Shown here piece by piece: positions 47,408-58,400 of a stretch of 64,000 nt of DNA; the first letter of the stretch is position 1, and each line of letters starts with the position of its first letter. Source of the stretch: Neonectria sp. B-13 (lineage: Eukaryota; Ascomycota; Sordariomycetes; Hypocreales; Nectriaceae); contig NOKP01000003.1 of NCBI GenBank assembly GCA_002682825.1, forward strand, positions 3,214,960 through 3,278,959. The letters are read 5' to 3'. The position numbers were made by a program, and so were the translations under genes. The notes under the pieces are model-generated. The model was not told the DNA's origin and did not search any database. It saw only the letters and a program-made list of their open reading frames with translations.

Positions 47408-47691
47408 AATATAATAGTTATATACTTAAAATCCCCTTATATAAGTAAGAGATTATTAGTTTAAACCTAGTTAAAATTAATCTTTCTAGGAAGGAATCTC
47501 TCTCCTTAGATTAATAGAGACTAGTTTAAATAGTTATATAATACTATATTATATAGCTATAGAAAACTAATTAGCCTAATAATAATATATTATTATACTA
47601 GAAATATTTATTTATTATTACTTTATTAATAAGTCTAAGTTATTTATCTAAGTCTAATAGTAGGATTAATTAAAAGTATAAGGTTTTCTCT

Positions 47692-49813
47692 ACTATTAAA
47701 ACTACTATTTAGACTACTATTTCTACCTATTTATAATTGCATTAAATAGTTATATATTTCTTTTGCTTAAGCTTAATAGAGGGATAGATCTTTAGATTTT
47801 AAACCTAATTATTAACTTTTACCCCTTCTATCTACTAATACTAGGAACAACTATTAGGCTTCTTAGAACTCCTTCCACTAAATCCCTCTATACTTTATAA
47901 CTAATATTAAAGATAACTAGATTCTCTTAGTTTCTAATGTATTACTTCTTTAGCTATAAGTTAATTAGAATAATATTACCTATTAACTTTATAATCTATA
48001 AGGTATAGATAGGATTATATAGCTTCTTAAGAAACTCTTTCTCTATAATAGTAATATTATTATTCCTTTCTAGCTTTAGAGCTAGCCTTTTTAGAAAGAG
48101 CTATTCTATTATAATCTATTAGGCTATTATTATATTAAGCTATATTTCCTTTTATAGTAGGATATTATAATTAAAGATTACTAATTGGATTAACTCTTTA
48201 GGTCTAAAGTAATTAATTATAAGCTATTTTATATATCTTAAGCTAGACTTTTAAGCTATAATTTATAATATAGAAATAAGACTTAAATATTCTTTTAATT
48301 TACTATTTAAATATAATAGTCCTTAGTAATATATACCTAGAAAAGAGGCTAAAGGTTAAATAGTATAAAAGAAAATAGAAAAAACAATAATATAATAAGC
48401 TTAATACTTAAGTCTAAGGTAATAATAACTTAAGAAGATAAAAGTTTCTACTATAAAGTTAAGGTATAAGTTTTATTACTCTAATCAGCTAGAAAAGCTA
48501 GATCTTAGAAAAGCTAGATCTTAGAAAAGCTAGATCTTAGAAAAGCTAGATCTTAGAAAAGCTAGATCTTAGAAAAGGCTAAAACCCCTTAGGATAAAAG
48601 CCCAGCCTCTACACTTTCTAAATTACCCCTTTACATTCTATTTAACCTTCTATATAATACAATAATCATATAATCAATTATATAAGATAACTACCTTTTA
48701 AATCACACTATAGCCTAATAAGCCCTTACTAAGCTATATACATAGGCTCTTATATAACCTATATATTAAATTAAAAGAATATCTAAGCCTTATGTCTATA
48801 CTATAAATTATAGCTTAAAAGTCTAACCTAAAGCATATAAAATAGCCTATAATCAACCACTTTAAACCTAAGAAGTTAGTCTAATTAATAGTCTTTAGTT
48901 ATAATATCCTACTATAAGAAGAAATAAAGCTTAATATAGTAACTATCTAATAGATTATAATAGAATAGCTCTTTTTAGAGAGGCTAACTCTAAAGCTAGA
49001 AAGGAATAGTAATATTACTACTATAAAGAAGGAGTTCCTTAAGAAGCTATATAACCCTATTTATGCCTTATGGATTATATAGTTAATAGGTAATATTATT
49101 CTAATCAATCTATAGCTAAAGGAATAATACATTAGAAACCAAGGGAATCCTACTATAGTTATCTCTAACATCAGCCATAAAGCTGCATGAAGGGATTTAG
49201 CAGAGGGAGTTTAGAGGGGGCAAAAGTCAATAATTAGGTTCAAAATCCAAAGATCTATCCCCCCTATTAAGCTTAAGCAAAGGAAACATATGATTTAGTG
49301 TAATTATAGATAAGTAGAAATAGTAGTCTAAATAGTAGTTTTAATAGTGTTTAATTTACTATATAGGTTATATAAGAGCTTATATATATAGCTTAATAAG
49401 GGCTTATTAGGCTATAGTATAATTTAAATAGTAGTTATCTTATATAATTAATAGTATAATTATTATATTATATAGAAGATTGAATAAAATATAAAAAGGT
49501 AATCTAAAAAGTATAAAGCCTTATAGACTAGGCTTTTATTCTAAGGGGTTTTAGCCTTTTCTAAGATTTAGCTTTTCTAAGGTCTAGCTTTTCTAAGATC
49601 TAGCTTTTCTAAGATCTAGCTTTTCTAGCTGATTAAGGTAATAAAACTTATACCTTAACTTTATAGTAGAAACTTTTATTTCCTTAAGTCATTATTACCT
49701 TAGGCTTAGGTATTAAGCCTATTATACTATTGTTTTTTCTATTTTCTTTTATACTATTTAACCTTTAGCCCCTTCTCTAGGTATATACTACTAAGAACTA
49801 TTATATCTAAATA
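47692..49813 (-). mobile_element. R element copy 5, split by copy 6
   Basis: The element runs 47692-48303 and resumes at about 49360-49813 after an inserted copy. Its own target duplication is aggttttctct at 47681-47691 and 49814-49824. Coding sense minus. Confidence 0.82.
48304..49349 (+). mobile_element. R element copy 6, nested inside copy 5
   Basis: Full-length copy in the opposite orientation to its host. A target duplication tttaatttac flanks it at 48294-48303 and 49350-49359. Five near-identical 16-bp units lie at about 48490-48575. Coding sense plus. Confidence 0.85.
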
Positions 49814-49949
49814 AGGTTTTCTCTCTTTAAAAGGTTTCCTTAATATTTAATTATCCCTTAGAAATATTAAAGAGATAAACTAAGTTAGATTAGAATAGAA
49901 TTAAGTTTAAAGAGCCTTTAGATAGTAGTTAGTAATAGTTTAGAACTCT

Positions 49950-50170
49950 TTTATATTAAGTATAATAGGAGTACCTCTAGAATACATAATTAGGTAAAGT
50001 TAATAGATTAAAAGTAAAGGTAGTATTCTTATTAATATATAAGCTAAAGCTTACCTCTTAATTCTAAAGAGAGGTAGGCATTTAAGTATAAAGATATAGC
50101 TATAATATATAGGCCATATAACTAAAGTACTAAAAGCTAGTACTATAATATTAAGAGTATATATTATTTA
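49950..50170. repeat. L repeat, copy 1
   Basis: About 210 bp (cctctagaatacataattagg ... ctaaaagctagtac) that recurs in reverse complement at 55205-55410 and as pieces on both sides of copy 7. It could be an LTR of the neighbouring Ty3/gypsy element or a separate family; only similarity is seen. Confidence 0.6.
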
Positions 50171-51256
50171 ATAATTAACCTTATTTAAAATAATAATAGT
50201 TTTTAATATTAAAATTAGTCTTAATATATAATAAGTATTAAAACTATTTATATATTTTATAACTATATAAAGAATACTTAGAATTATAGTAATTATATTA
50301 AAAAGTCATATAAAAGTTAAATAATTAAAATTAATAATAATTATATAAAGAATATTTAGAATTCTATTTATAATAAAACTAAGATTAAAAGGAATTTAAA
50401 CTATAAATAATTATTAAAATATTTAGATAATAAATAATTTAATACATAGAATTTATAAGATAATTTATTAAATAATTAATAATTATTATACTTAAAAAAG
50501 ATTAAAATAAATCTTTTATATATAATTTCTAACTTTTATAGTATAATAAGAGTATCTTTAGGATATATAGTTAGATAAGTACTATTAAAACTACTATTTA
50601 AACTACTATTTCTACTTATCTATAATTATACTAAATTATATATTTCTTTTACTTAAGCTTAATAAAAGGATAGATCTTTAGATTTTAAATCTAATTATTA
50701 ACTTTTATTCTTTTTATAGAACTCTTTCTATTAAATCCCTTTATACTTTATAGCTAATATTAAAGATAATTAGATTCTTTTAGTTTCTAATATATTATTC
50801 TTTTAGCTATAAGTTAATTAGAATAGTATTATTTATTAACTATATAATCTATAAGGTATAAATAGGATTATATAGCTTCTTAAGGAACCTTCTTTTATAA
50901 TAGTAATATTATTATTTCTTTCTAGCTTTAGAGCTAGCCTTTTTAGAAAGAACTATTCTATTATAATTTATTAAGTTATTACTATATTAAGCTAGATTCT
51001 ATCTTATAATAGAATATTATAGCTAAAGACTATTAATTAAACTAATGTTTTAAATCTAAAGTAATTAATTATAAGCTATTTTATATACCTTAGGTTAGAC
51101 TTTTAAGCTATAATTTATAATATAAAAATAAGACTTAGATATTTTTTAAATTTACTATATAGATTATATAAGAGCTTATATATATAACTTAGTAAAAGCT
51201 TATTAAGCTATAATATAATTTAAATAGAAATAGTTATTTTATATAATTAATAATAT

Positions 51257-52332
51257 CACTGTTGAAACTACTGTTTGGACTACTGTTTCTGCTTATCCGC
51301 GATTGCGCTGAATCACGTGTTTCCTTTGCTTGAGCTTAACAGGGGGATAGATCTTTGGATTTTGAACCTAATTATTGACTTTTGCCCCCTCCATGACAGC
51401 CACCGTCAGTCCGCTGACGCTAGGAACGACCATCAGGCTTCCTAGAACTCCCTCCGCCAAATCCCTCCACGCTTCGTGGCCGATGTTAGAGATGACCAGA
51501 TTCTCTCGCTTTCCAATGCGGTCATCACTCCTTCGGTTGCAGGTTGGTTATCACAGCGTCGCTCATCAGCTGCATGACCCATAAGACACAGTCATCATGC
51601 TTCAGACTATCGATAAACCTCTTCTCTACATCAGTGGTATTGCCATTCCTTTCTAGCTTCGAAGCTAGCCCCTCTAGAAAGACCTGTTCTATTGCAATCC
51701 ACTGGGCTATTGCTCTATCAGGCCGGATTCCATCTTGCAGCAGGATGCAACAACCAAAGACCACCAACTGGACCAATTCCTTAGCCTTAGGGCATTGATC
51801 GGTTTTGACCTCTTTTATATCTTATAGGTCAGACTTTTGAACTGCAATTTGCAGCTTAGAAATGAGGCTTAGATCCTCTTGAAATAGGCCATATAGGTCG
51901 TATAAGAGCCCGTGGGTGTAGCTTGGCGAGGGCTCGCCGGGCTGTAGTGCGATTCGGAAGGTCATCTTGTGCGATCGGTGGTGTGGTTGTTGTGTTGTTT
52001 GGAAGGTCGGATGGAATGCGAAGAGGTAACCTGGAAAGCGCAGAGGCCGGGCTTTTATCCCAAGGGGTTTTAGCCTTTTCCAAGATCTAGCTTTTCCAAG
52101 GTCTAGCTTTTCCAAGATCTAGCTTTTCCAAGATCTAGCTTTTCTAGCTGATTGGGGCAGCAAAACTTACACCTTAACTTTACAGCAGAAACTTTTATCT
52201 CCTTGAGTCATTGTTGCCTTAGGCTTGGGTATTAAGCCTATTATACTGTTATTTTTTCTGTTTTCTTTTATACTGTTTAACCTTTAGCCCCTTCTCTAGG
52301 TGTGTACTACTAAGGACTATTATATCTAAATA
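51257..52332 (-). mobile_element. R element copy 8, young, nested
   Basis: The least mutated R copy with copy 10: G+C-bearing throughout, 1076 bp, ends cactgttgaaactactg and ctattatatctaaata. No terminal inverted repeat. Target duplication attaataatat at 51246-51256 and 52333-52343, splitting copy 7. Internal minisatellite of 16 bp (AGATCTAGCTTTTCCA) at about 52080-52145. Carries the reading frame listed next. Minus-strand leader before the ATG has a CAACAACCACACC-type sequence resembling a fungal 5' UTR. Confidence 0.88.
51525..51988 (-). pseudogene. R element reading frame, family not recognised, one stop
   Basis: From an ATG at about 51967 (MTFRIALQPGEPSPSYTHG) one frame runs to TGA at 51525, about 147 codons, broken only by TAA at about 51823-51825, where copy comparison and C-to-T direction suggest an original CAA. 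The second half (KAKELVQLVVFGCCILLQD, then IAIEQVFLEGLASKLE and HDDCVLWVM) is mostly helical in appearance, with no signal peptide or membrane segment. The same frame is visible in copy 10 with its own stops and in weaker form in the island at 53.05 kb. No transposase, reverse transcriptase or known DNA-binding motif is visible. Function unknown. Confidence 0.7.
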
Positions 52333-52839
52333 ATTAATAATATAATTATTATATTATATAAAGGTTATATAAAATATAAAAATATAACTTAGAAAGTATA
52401 AAGCTTTATAGATTAGACTTTTATCTTAAAGAGTTTTAGCCTTTTCTAAAATTTAACTTTTCTAAGATCTAGCTTTTCTAAGGTTTAGCTTTTTTAAGGT
52501 TTAGCTTTTCTAAGATCTAACTTTTCTAAAATCTAGCTTTTCTAGCTAATTAGAATAATAAAACTTATATTTTAACTTTATAATAGAAACTTTTATCTTC
52601 TTAAGTTATTATTACTTTAGGCTTAAATATTAATCCTATTATATTATTACTTTTTCTATTTTCTTTTATACTATTTAATCTTTAGCTTTTTCTTTAAGTA
52701 TATACTATTAAGAACTATTATATCTAAATATAATTAGGTAAAGTTAATAGATTAAAAGTAAAAATAGTATTTATATTAATATTTAAATATAATAGTCCTT
52801 AGCTCTCTATAAGGGAACCTAATATATAATGATTACTAT

Positions 52840-53480
52840 ATTACACATTAATTTCTTTATCTTAAGCCTAATTAATTTTAAAGTTCTTTATTAACCTTTA
52901 TATCTAACCCAAACCTATCTACCTTTTCCATCCAGTCTAAGTTTTTCCTTAACCCTATTCCCAGTACATAATCCTTCCCCCGATTTCCAGATAGGCAGCA
53001 GACTAGCTAGCTATCCACACCAGTTCTATGCACCCTAGCAGCTCCTAGAACCAAAGGGCATATTCATCTCTAGATAATTCTTTAACAATGACTTTATCAT
53101 CTTTATCATCTAACCCAGCCTCTAATCGCTTAGCAAGGGCTTTAAGCAGCATCTTCTCCTCTACAATAAAGCTAATATTATCAACCTTAGTAGCTCTATC
53201 ATTAAGGAGTAAGCAATAGCTGAATATAGCTAGATATACCTTTTGAATAGTACTAATCATTATATAGCTAGACTTAAAGCTATTAAGGCTATAAAGTCTA
53301 GCCTAGTAAAGTTACTATTTATACTTAATAGCCTTTATCTCTCTATCTAGGGAGTAGTAGTATCCTATTTTATATGCCTTATAGCTCTATATCTTACTGT
53401 CTAGCTATAAAATGCAATAGATAATTAGAAAAGTAGTATACATTATGATTATATTATACTATATTATAGTATATTAAGAA
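52840..53480. other. Less degraded island between two inverted young R copies
   Basis: Composition is less A+T-extreme than its surroundings, with C-rich stretches near 52910-53040. It contains the small open frame at 53045-53260. Its borders do not coincide with R termini. Confidence 0.6.
53045..53260 (-). CDS. Small open frame related to the R element protein
   Basis: 71 codons (starting MISTIQKVYLAIFSYC) without internal stops. By eye it aligns with the second half of the R-element protein: CLLLND with CILLQD, IVEEKMLLKALAKRLE with IAIEQVFLEGLASKLE, and DEYALWF with DDCVLWV. The frame extends upstream by about 14 codons before a TAG, so it may be a 5'-damaged gene and not a complete one. 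Nucleotide similarity to the R copies is weak, so this is a diverged relative and not a recent copy. Function unknown. Confidence 0.45.
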   Translation of the reverse strand: MISTIQKVYLAIFSYCLLLNDRATKVDNISFIVEEKMLLKALAKRLEAGLDDKDDKVIVKELSRDEYALWF

Positions 53481-53784
53481 AGAGGGAAGAAGGCTGGTCT
53501 AACTTGTTAGCTTGATAAAAGATAGTTATTTATATATACTATAGTTTAGAATAAGCTTTTTATGAATTGAATATTAAGGTTAGAGAGAGGGACCTAGATA
53601 GGTTATAAAAACAGGCTTAAGGTATAATATTAATATAAATTATATTACTAGGAAAGCTTACTGTATTTAAGTTATTAGGATTAATAGTACTAGATATAGT
53701 ATCTTATTATATTAACTGCTATATGTTATTTACTGTATAGTCTTAATCTATTAGATAATATTGACTAAGGCTAAAATTACTATA

Positions 53785-55204
53785 AATAATAGTCCTTAGT
53801 AGTATATATTTAGAGAAAAGACTAAAGATTAAATAGTATAAAAGAAAATAGAAAAAATACTAATATAATAAGCTTAATACTTAAGCCTAAAGTAATAATA
53901 ACTTAGGAAAATAAAAGTTTCTATTATTTAGATATAATAGTCCTTGGTAGTATACACCTAGAGAAGAGGCTAAAGGTTAAATAGTATAAAAGAAAACAGA
54001 AAAAACAATAGTATAATAGGCTTAATACCCAAGCCTAAGGCAATAATGACTTAAGGAGATAAAAGTTTCTACTATAAAGTTAAGGTATAAGTTTTGCTGC
54101 CCTAATCAGCTGGAAAAGCTAGATCTTGGAAAAGCTAGATCTTGGAAAAGCTAGATCTTGGAAAAGCTAGATCTTGGAAAAGCTAGATCTTAGAAAAGCT
54201 AGACCTTGGAAAAGGCTAAAACCCCTTGGGATAAAAGCCCAGCTAACCTCTGCGCTTTCCAGGTTACCTCTTTGCATTCCATCCAACCTTCCAAACAATA
54301 CAACAACCACACCACTGATCGCACAAGATGACTGCTTCTGTCCGAATCGCACTACAGCCCAGCGAGCCCTTGCTAAGCTATACACATAGGCTCTCATATG
54401 ACCTATATATCGAATTAAAAGAACATCCAAGCCTCATTTCTATGCTACAAATCGCAGCTTAAAAGTCTAGCCTAGAGCATATAAAATAGCCTATAATCAA
54501 TTGCTTTAGACCTAAGAAATTAGTCTAATTGATAGTCTTTAGCTACAATATCCTACTATAAGATAGAATCCAGCTTAATACAGTAATAGCCCAGTGGATT
54601 GCAATAGAACAGCTCTTTCTAGAGAGGCTAGCTCTAAAGCTAGAAAGGAATAGCAATATTATTACTATAGAGAAGGAGTTCCTCAAGAAGCTATACAACC
54701 CTATCTCTGCCCCATAGATCATACAGTTGATAGATAATGTTATTCTAACCAACCTGCAGCTAAAGGAGTGATGCATTGGAAACCGAGGGAATCCTGTGGT
54801 CATCTCTAACATCAGCCATAAAGCATGAAGGGATTTAGCAGAGGGAGTTCTATGGAAGGGGTAAAAGTCAATAATTAGGTTCAAAATCCAAAGATCTATC
54901 CCCTTATTAAGCTCAAGCAAAGGAAACACGTGACTGTTCAGTGCAATTGTGGATAGGTAGAAATAGTAGTCCAAACAGTAGTTTTAACAGTGAAAAGTTT
55001 CTATTATAAAGTTAAAATATAAGTTTTATTATTCTAATTAGCTAGAAAAGCTAGATTTTAGAAAAGTTAGATCTTAGAAAAAGCTAAAATCTCTTAGGAT
55101 AAAAGCTTAATCTTTATACTTTTTAGATTATCTTTTTATCTTATATATAACCTTTTATATAATATAATAATTATACTATTAATTATATAAAATAACTATT
55201 TTTA
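53785..55204 (+). mobile_element. R element copy 9, split by copy 10 and truncated
   Basis: Runs 53785-53924 and resumes 54993-55204, where it stops at the L repeat. Decayed. Coding sense plus. Confidence 0.75.
53925..54992 (+). mobile_element. R element copy 10, young, nested
   Basis: 1068 bp, ends tatttagatataatag and gttttaacagtg. Target duplication aaaagtttctat at 53913-53924 and 54993-55004, splitting copy 9. About six 16-bp minisatellite units at 54110-54215. The same reading frame as copy 8 starts at 54328 (MTASVRIALQPSEPLLSYTH) and ends near 54770, but with several in-frame stops, most at positions where copy 8 has Gln or Trp codons, as RIP would produce. Confidence 0.87.
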
Positions 55205-55410
55205 TTATAGTACTAGCCTTTAGTACTTTAGTTATATAGCCTATACATTATAGCTATATCTCCTTACTCAAACACCTACCTCTCTTTAGAATAGAGAAGT
55301 AAGCTTTAGCTTATAGATTAATAAGAATACTAACTTTACTTCTAATCTATCTATCTTACTTAACTATATATCCTAAAGGTATTCCTATTATAATTCTAAA
55401 GCTTTTCTAT
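55205..55410. repeat. L repeat, copy 3 (reverse complement)
   Basis: Reverse complement of the 49.95-50.17 kb repeat (shares tagtactttagttatat and cctacctctctttagaat). It abuts copy 9 on the left and the gypsy remnant on the right, so it may be that element's 5' LTR. I could not find a matching 3' copy. Confidence 0.55.
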
Positions 55411-55499
55411 TAGTTACCTAAGGAGAGATAGTACCTATAAAGTCCTTATAGTCCTAGAAAATAGCTATATCCTTAGATATAGTTATTAAAGGAATTCCT

Positions 55500-58400
55500 T
55501 ATACTCTTAAAGATATTAAAGTAGAAGAATCTAAAATAATACCCCTAAGTAACTTAGATAAAACCTTAGAGTAATAAGAAGCTATTAGTAGAATCTAAAT
55601 TATTTAACTTAGAAGATTAAAGGAATTATAGGACTAGGAAGTAGAGCTTATAAAGGAGCTAGAAGGAGAAAGATCCTATTATAAACCTAAAAGATATTAA
55701 TAAAACTCTTAAATATTATAAGATAACTTTAATAATAAGAGTAATATTAAAATTAAGAATATCTTTATACTTAAAGCTTATATAATCTTATATAAAAGGG
55801 ATAATTAGCTAAGTAATTTAGCTTATACCTTTAAAGGTATAAAGTAAAAGTATAAATATAACTATAAGAAGATTCTATTTATACTTAATAAAATAGATAC
55901 TAAGAATTAAATAAGATAGTAATAATACCTTAATAAATAAAAGTAAAATATATAAAAAGCTATTTAAAATAGCTAGAAAACCTTTAAGGATTAAATATTA
56001 AACCTTATTAAGAATATAGTTAATAGATAATTATACTTAATAATCCAATTAATAAAGGCCTACTAAAGAGAAATATAATTATTATAGGACTTTTATATTT
56101 ATCTTAACTAATTTAAAAAATACTTCCTTAGGTAAGATAAGCCTTAAAGAGCTTTTATCTTTTTCTTAAAACTCTAATAATCCCTTTATAATTTTATAAT
56201 ATTATACAGTAAATTACTAAAGACTTATAATAAGATAGTCTCTCTTATAACCTAATATTAGGACTTAATAGAAAGAATAAAAAGGAAAGTAGGAACTTTA
56301 TATTTTAAACTACTATCTAAAATAACTAAAAGCAATATTAATAATTCTCCTTTATATTAAGGATAAGGGTAAGAATAAGGCTAAGGTAGAGGCTATAGCT
56401 AAGAATAGAGCTAAAGAGCTAAGGTTTCTAGTAGGTCTATTAAATAAGCCTTAGAGGAAAAGAACTCAAAAAACTAAAAAAGTAAAATCCTTACCTATTA
56501 TAATTATAGAAATAATAAATACTTTATTAAGAGCTATAACTAATTACTAAAGACTAATACTTAATCATAAGAAATTAAATAATTAGAAAAAAAGAGCTAA
56601 TAGATATTATTAACCTAATAGATACTAAAACCCTTTAAATTTAAGTTAAACTAGGTATATTAGTTATTATTAAAATATATAGCTAAAATACCTTTAAAGT
56701 AATAATAAACCTTAATATATATATAGAGTCTAATATAATTAGTAAAGTCTTTACTATATACTATAGTCTTAAAAAGGCCTATATAAGAAGACTTAACTTT
56801 ATAATAGTAAAGAAAACCTACTTAAAGCTATACTATAGCTAATATATATTAATTATTATAATTAATACTAAGAGAAAAAAGTAAATCTTTATTTATATTT
56901 ATATTAAAGTAAAAAGAGACTTATTACTATTAGGAAATCCTATATTATTATTATAAACTATTATAATTAATAAAAATATTCTTTTAGACCCCTTAAACTC
57001 TAAATAGTTCTTTTAAATTAATTAGAAAAAGACTAAGATTATATAATCTTATAAGTTTTATTAATTATACTAGAATATAATATATATATATAAGATAATA
57101 GGAATTAATAAGATAGAAAAGGATTATATTCTATCTAGGGATAATAGGCTAAAACCTAAGAAAGATAGTACTATTTACTATAAGTTATAAGACTTTAGTA
57201 ATATATTTTCAATAGATAATACTAATATACTACTATAATATAAGTTAATTAACTATAATATTAATATACTATTTAATAAGAAACTATCTTTTAGATCTAT
57301 TTATACTCTATTCTAGAAAGAGTTAAAAATACTCTAAGAATATATTAAGGATTCTATTAAGAAAGATTAAATATACTTCTTTAAAAGTTCTACTAAGACT
57401 TTAGTACTATTTATTTTAAAACTAAATAAAACCCTATAACTCTATATAGACTATAAAGGTTTAAACTAAGTTATAAAGAAGAATTATTACTTTTTACTCT
57501 TAGTCTTAGAAATCCTAAATAGGATTAAAAAGGCAAAGTATTTTAGTAAGATTAATATTAAGAATACTTACTATTATATTTATATTAAGAAAAGTAATAA
57601 GTAGAAAATAGTATTTTATACTTATTATAGTTATTTTAAATACTTAATTATACTATTTAGACTAACTAATATATTTATTACTTTCTAAGATTATATATAT
57701 TAAGCTTTTTATAATCTTATTAATACTATTTATATAGTATATCTTAATAATATTCTTATTTTCTTTAAAACTTAAGACTTTTATATAGAATATATTTATA
57801 TAGTCCTTAAGAAGCTATAATAGGCTAAGCTATTTATAAAGCTATTAAAATATATATTCTATTAAGACTATATTAACTTCCTTAGATTTATCCTATTTAT
57901 AGAAGGAATTATAATAGACCTAGAATATATCTATATTATCTTAGAATAGAAAGAGCTATAAACCTATTATAAAATCTAAGTATTCTTAGGGTTTTATAAT
58001 TTCTACTAAAGATTTATTTATAGGTACTATAATATAATAGCCTTTTTAAACAATCTACTATAGAATAATAAGTAAGATAAAAAGCCTAAGTCTATAGAGC
58101 TTAATAAGTATAAAAGGTATACATTTTACTATCTTATTAATATATTCTAGACTATACTTTTATTAAGACATTTTAACCTAAGGTTATAAATTTACCTAAA
58201 GATAGATACCTTAAAGGTAATAATAGTAAGGATCTTATTATAGCCTAATAAAGAAGACTACTATTATCCTATTGCATTTTAGTCTTAAAAGTTCAAAGGA
58301 CTTAAACTTAATTATAATACCCTAAACTAAGAATTAATAATAATTATAAAGTCATTTAAATACTAGTAATACTACTTTAAAGAGGCAATAAAATAAATCA

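Larger units (their letters stand above)
50581..52730 (-). mobile_element. R element copy 7, split by copy 8
   Basis: Runs 50581-51256 and resumes 52333-52730. It sits within an L-type repeat, pieces of which lie at about 50530-50580 and 52731-52785. More A+T-shifted than the copy inside it. Coding sense minus. Confidence 0.78.
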
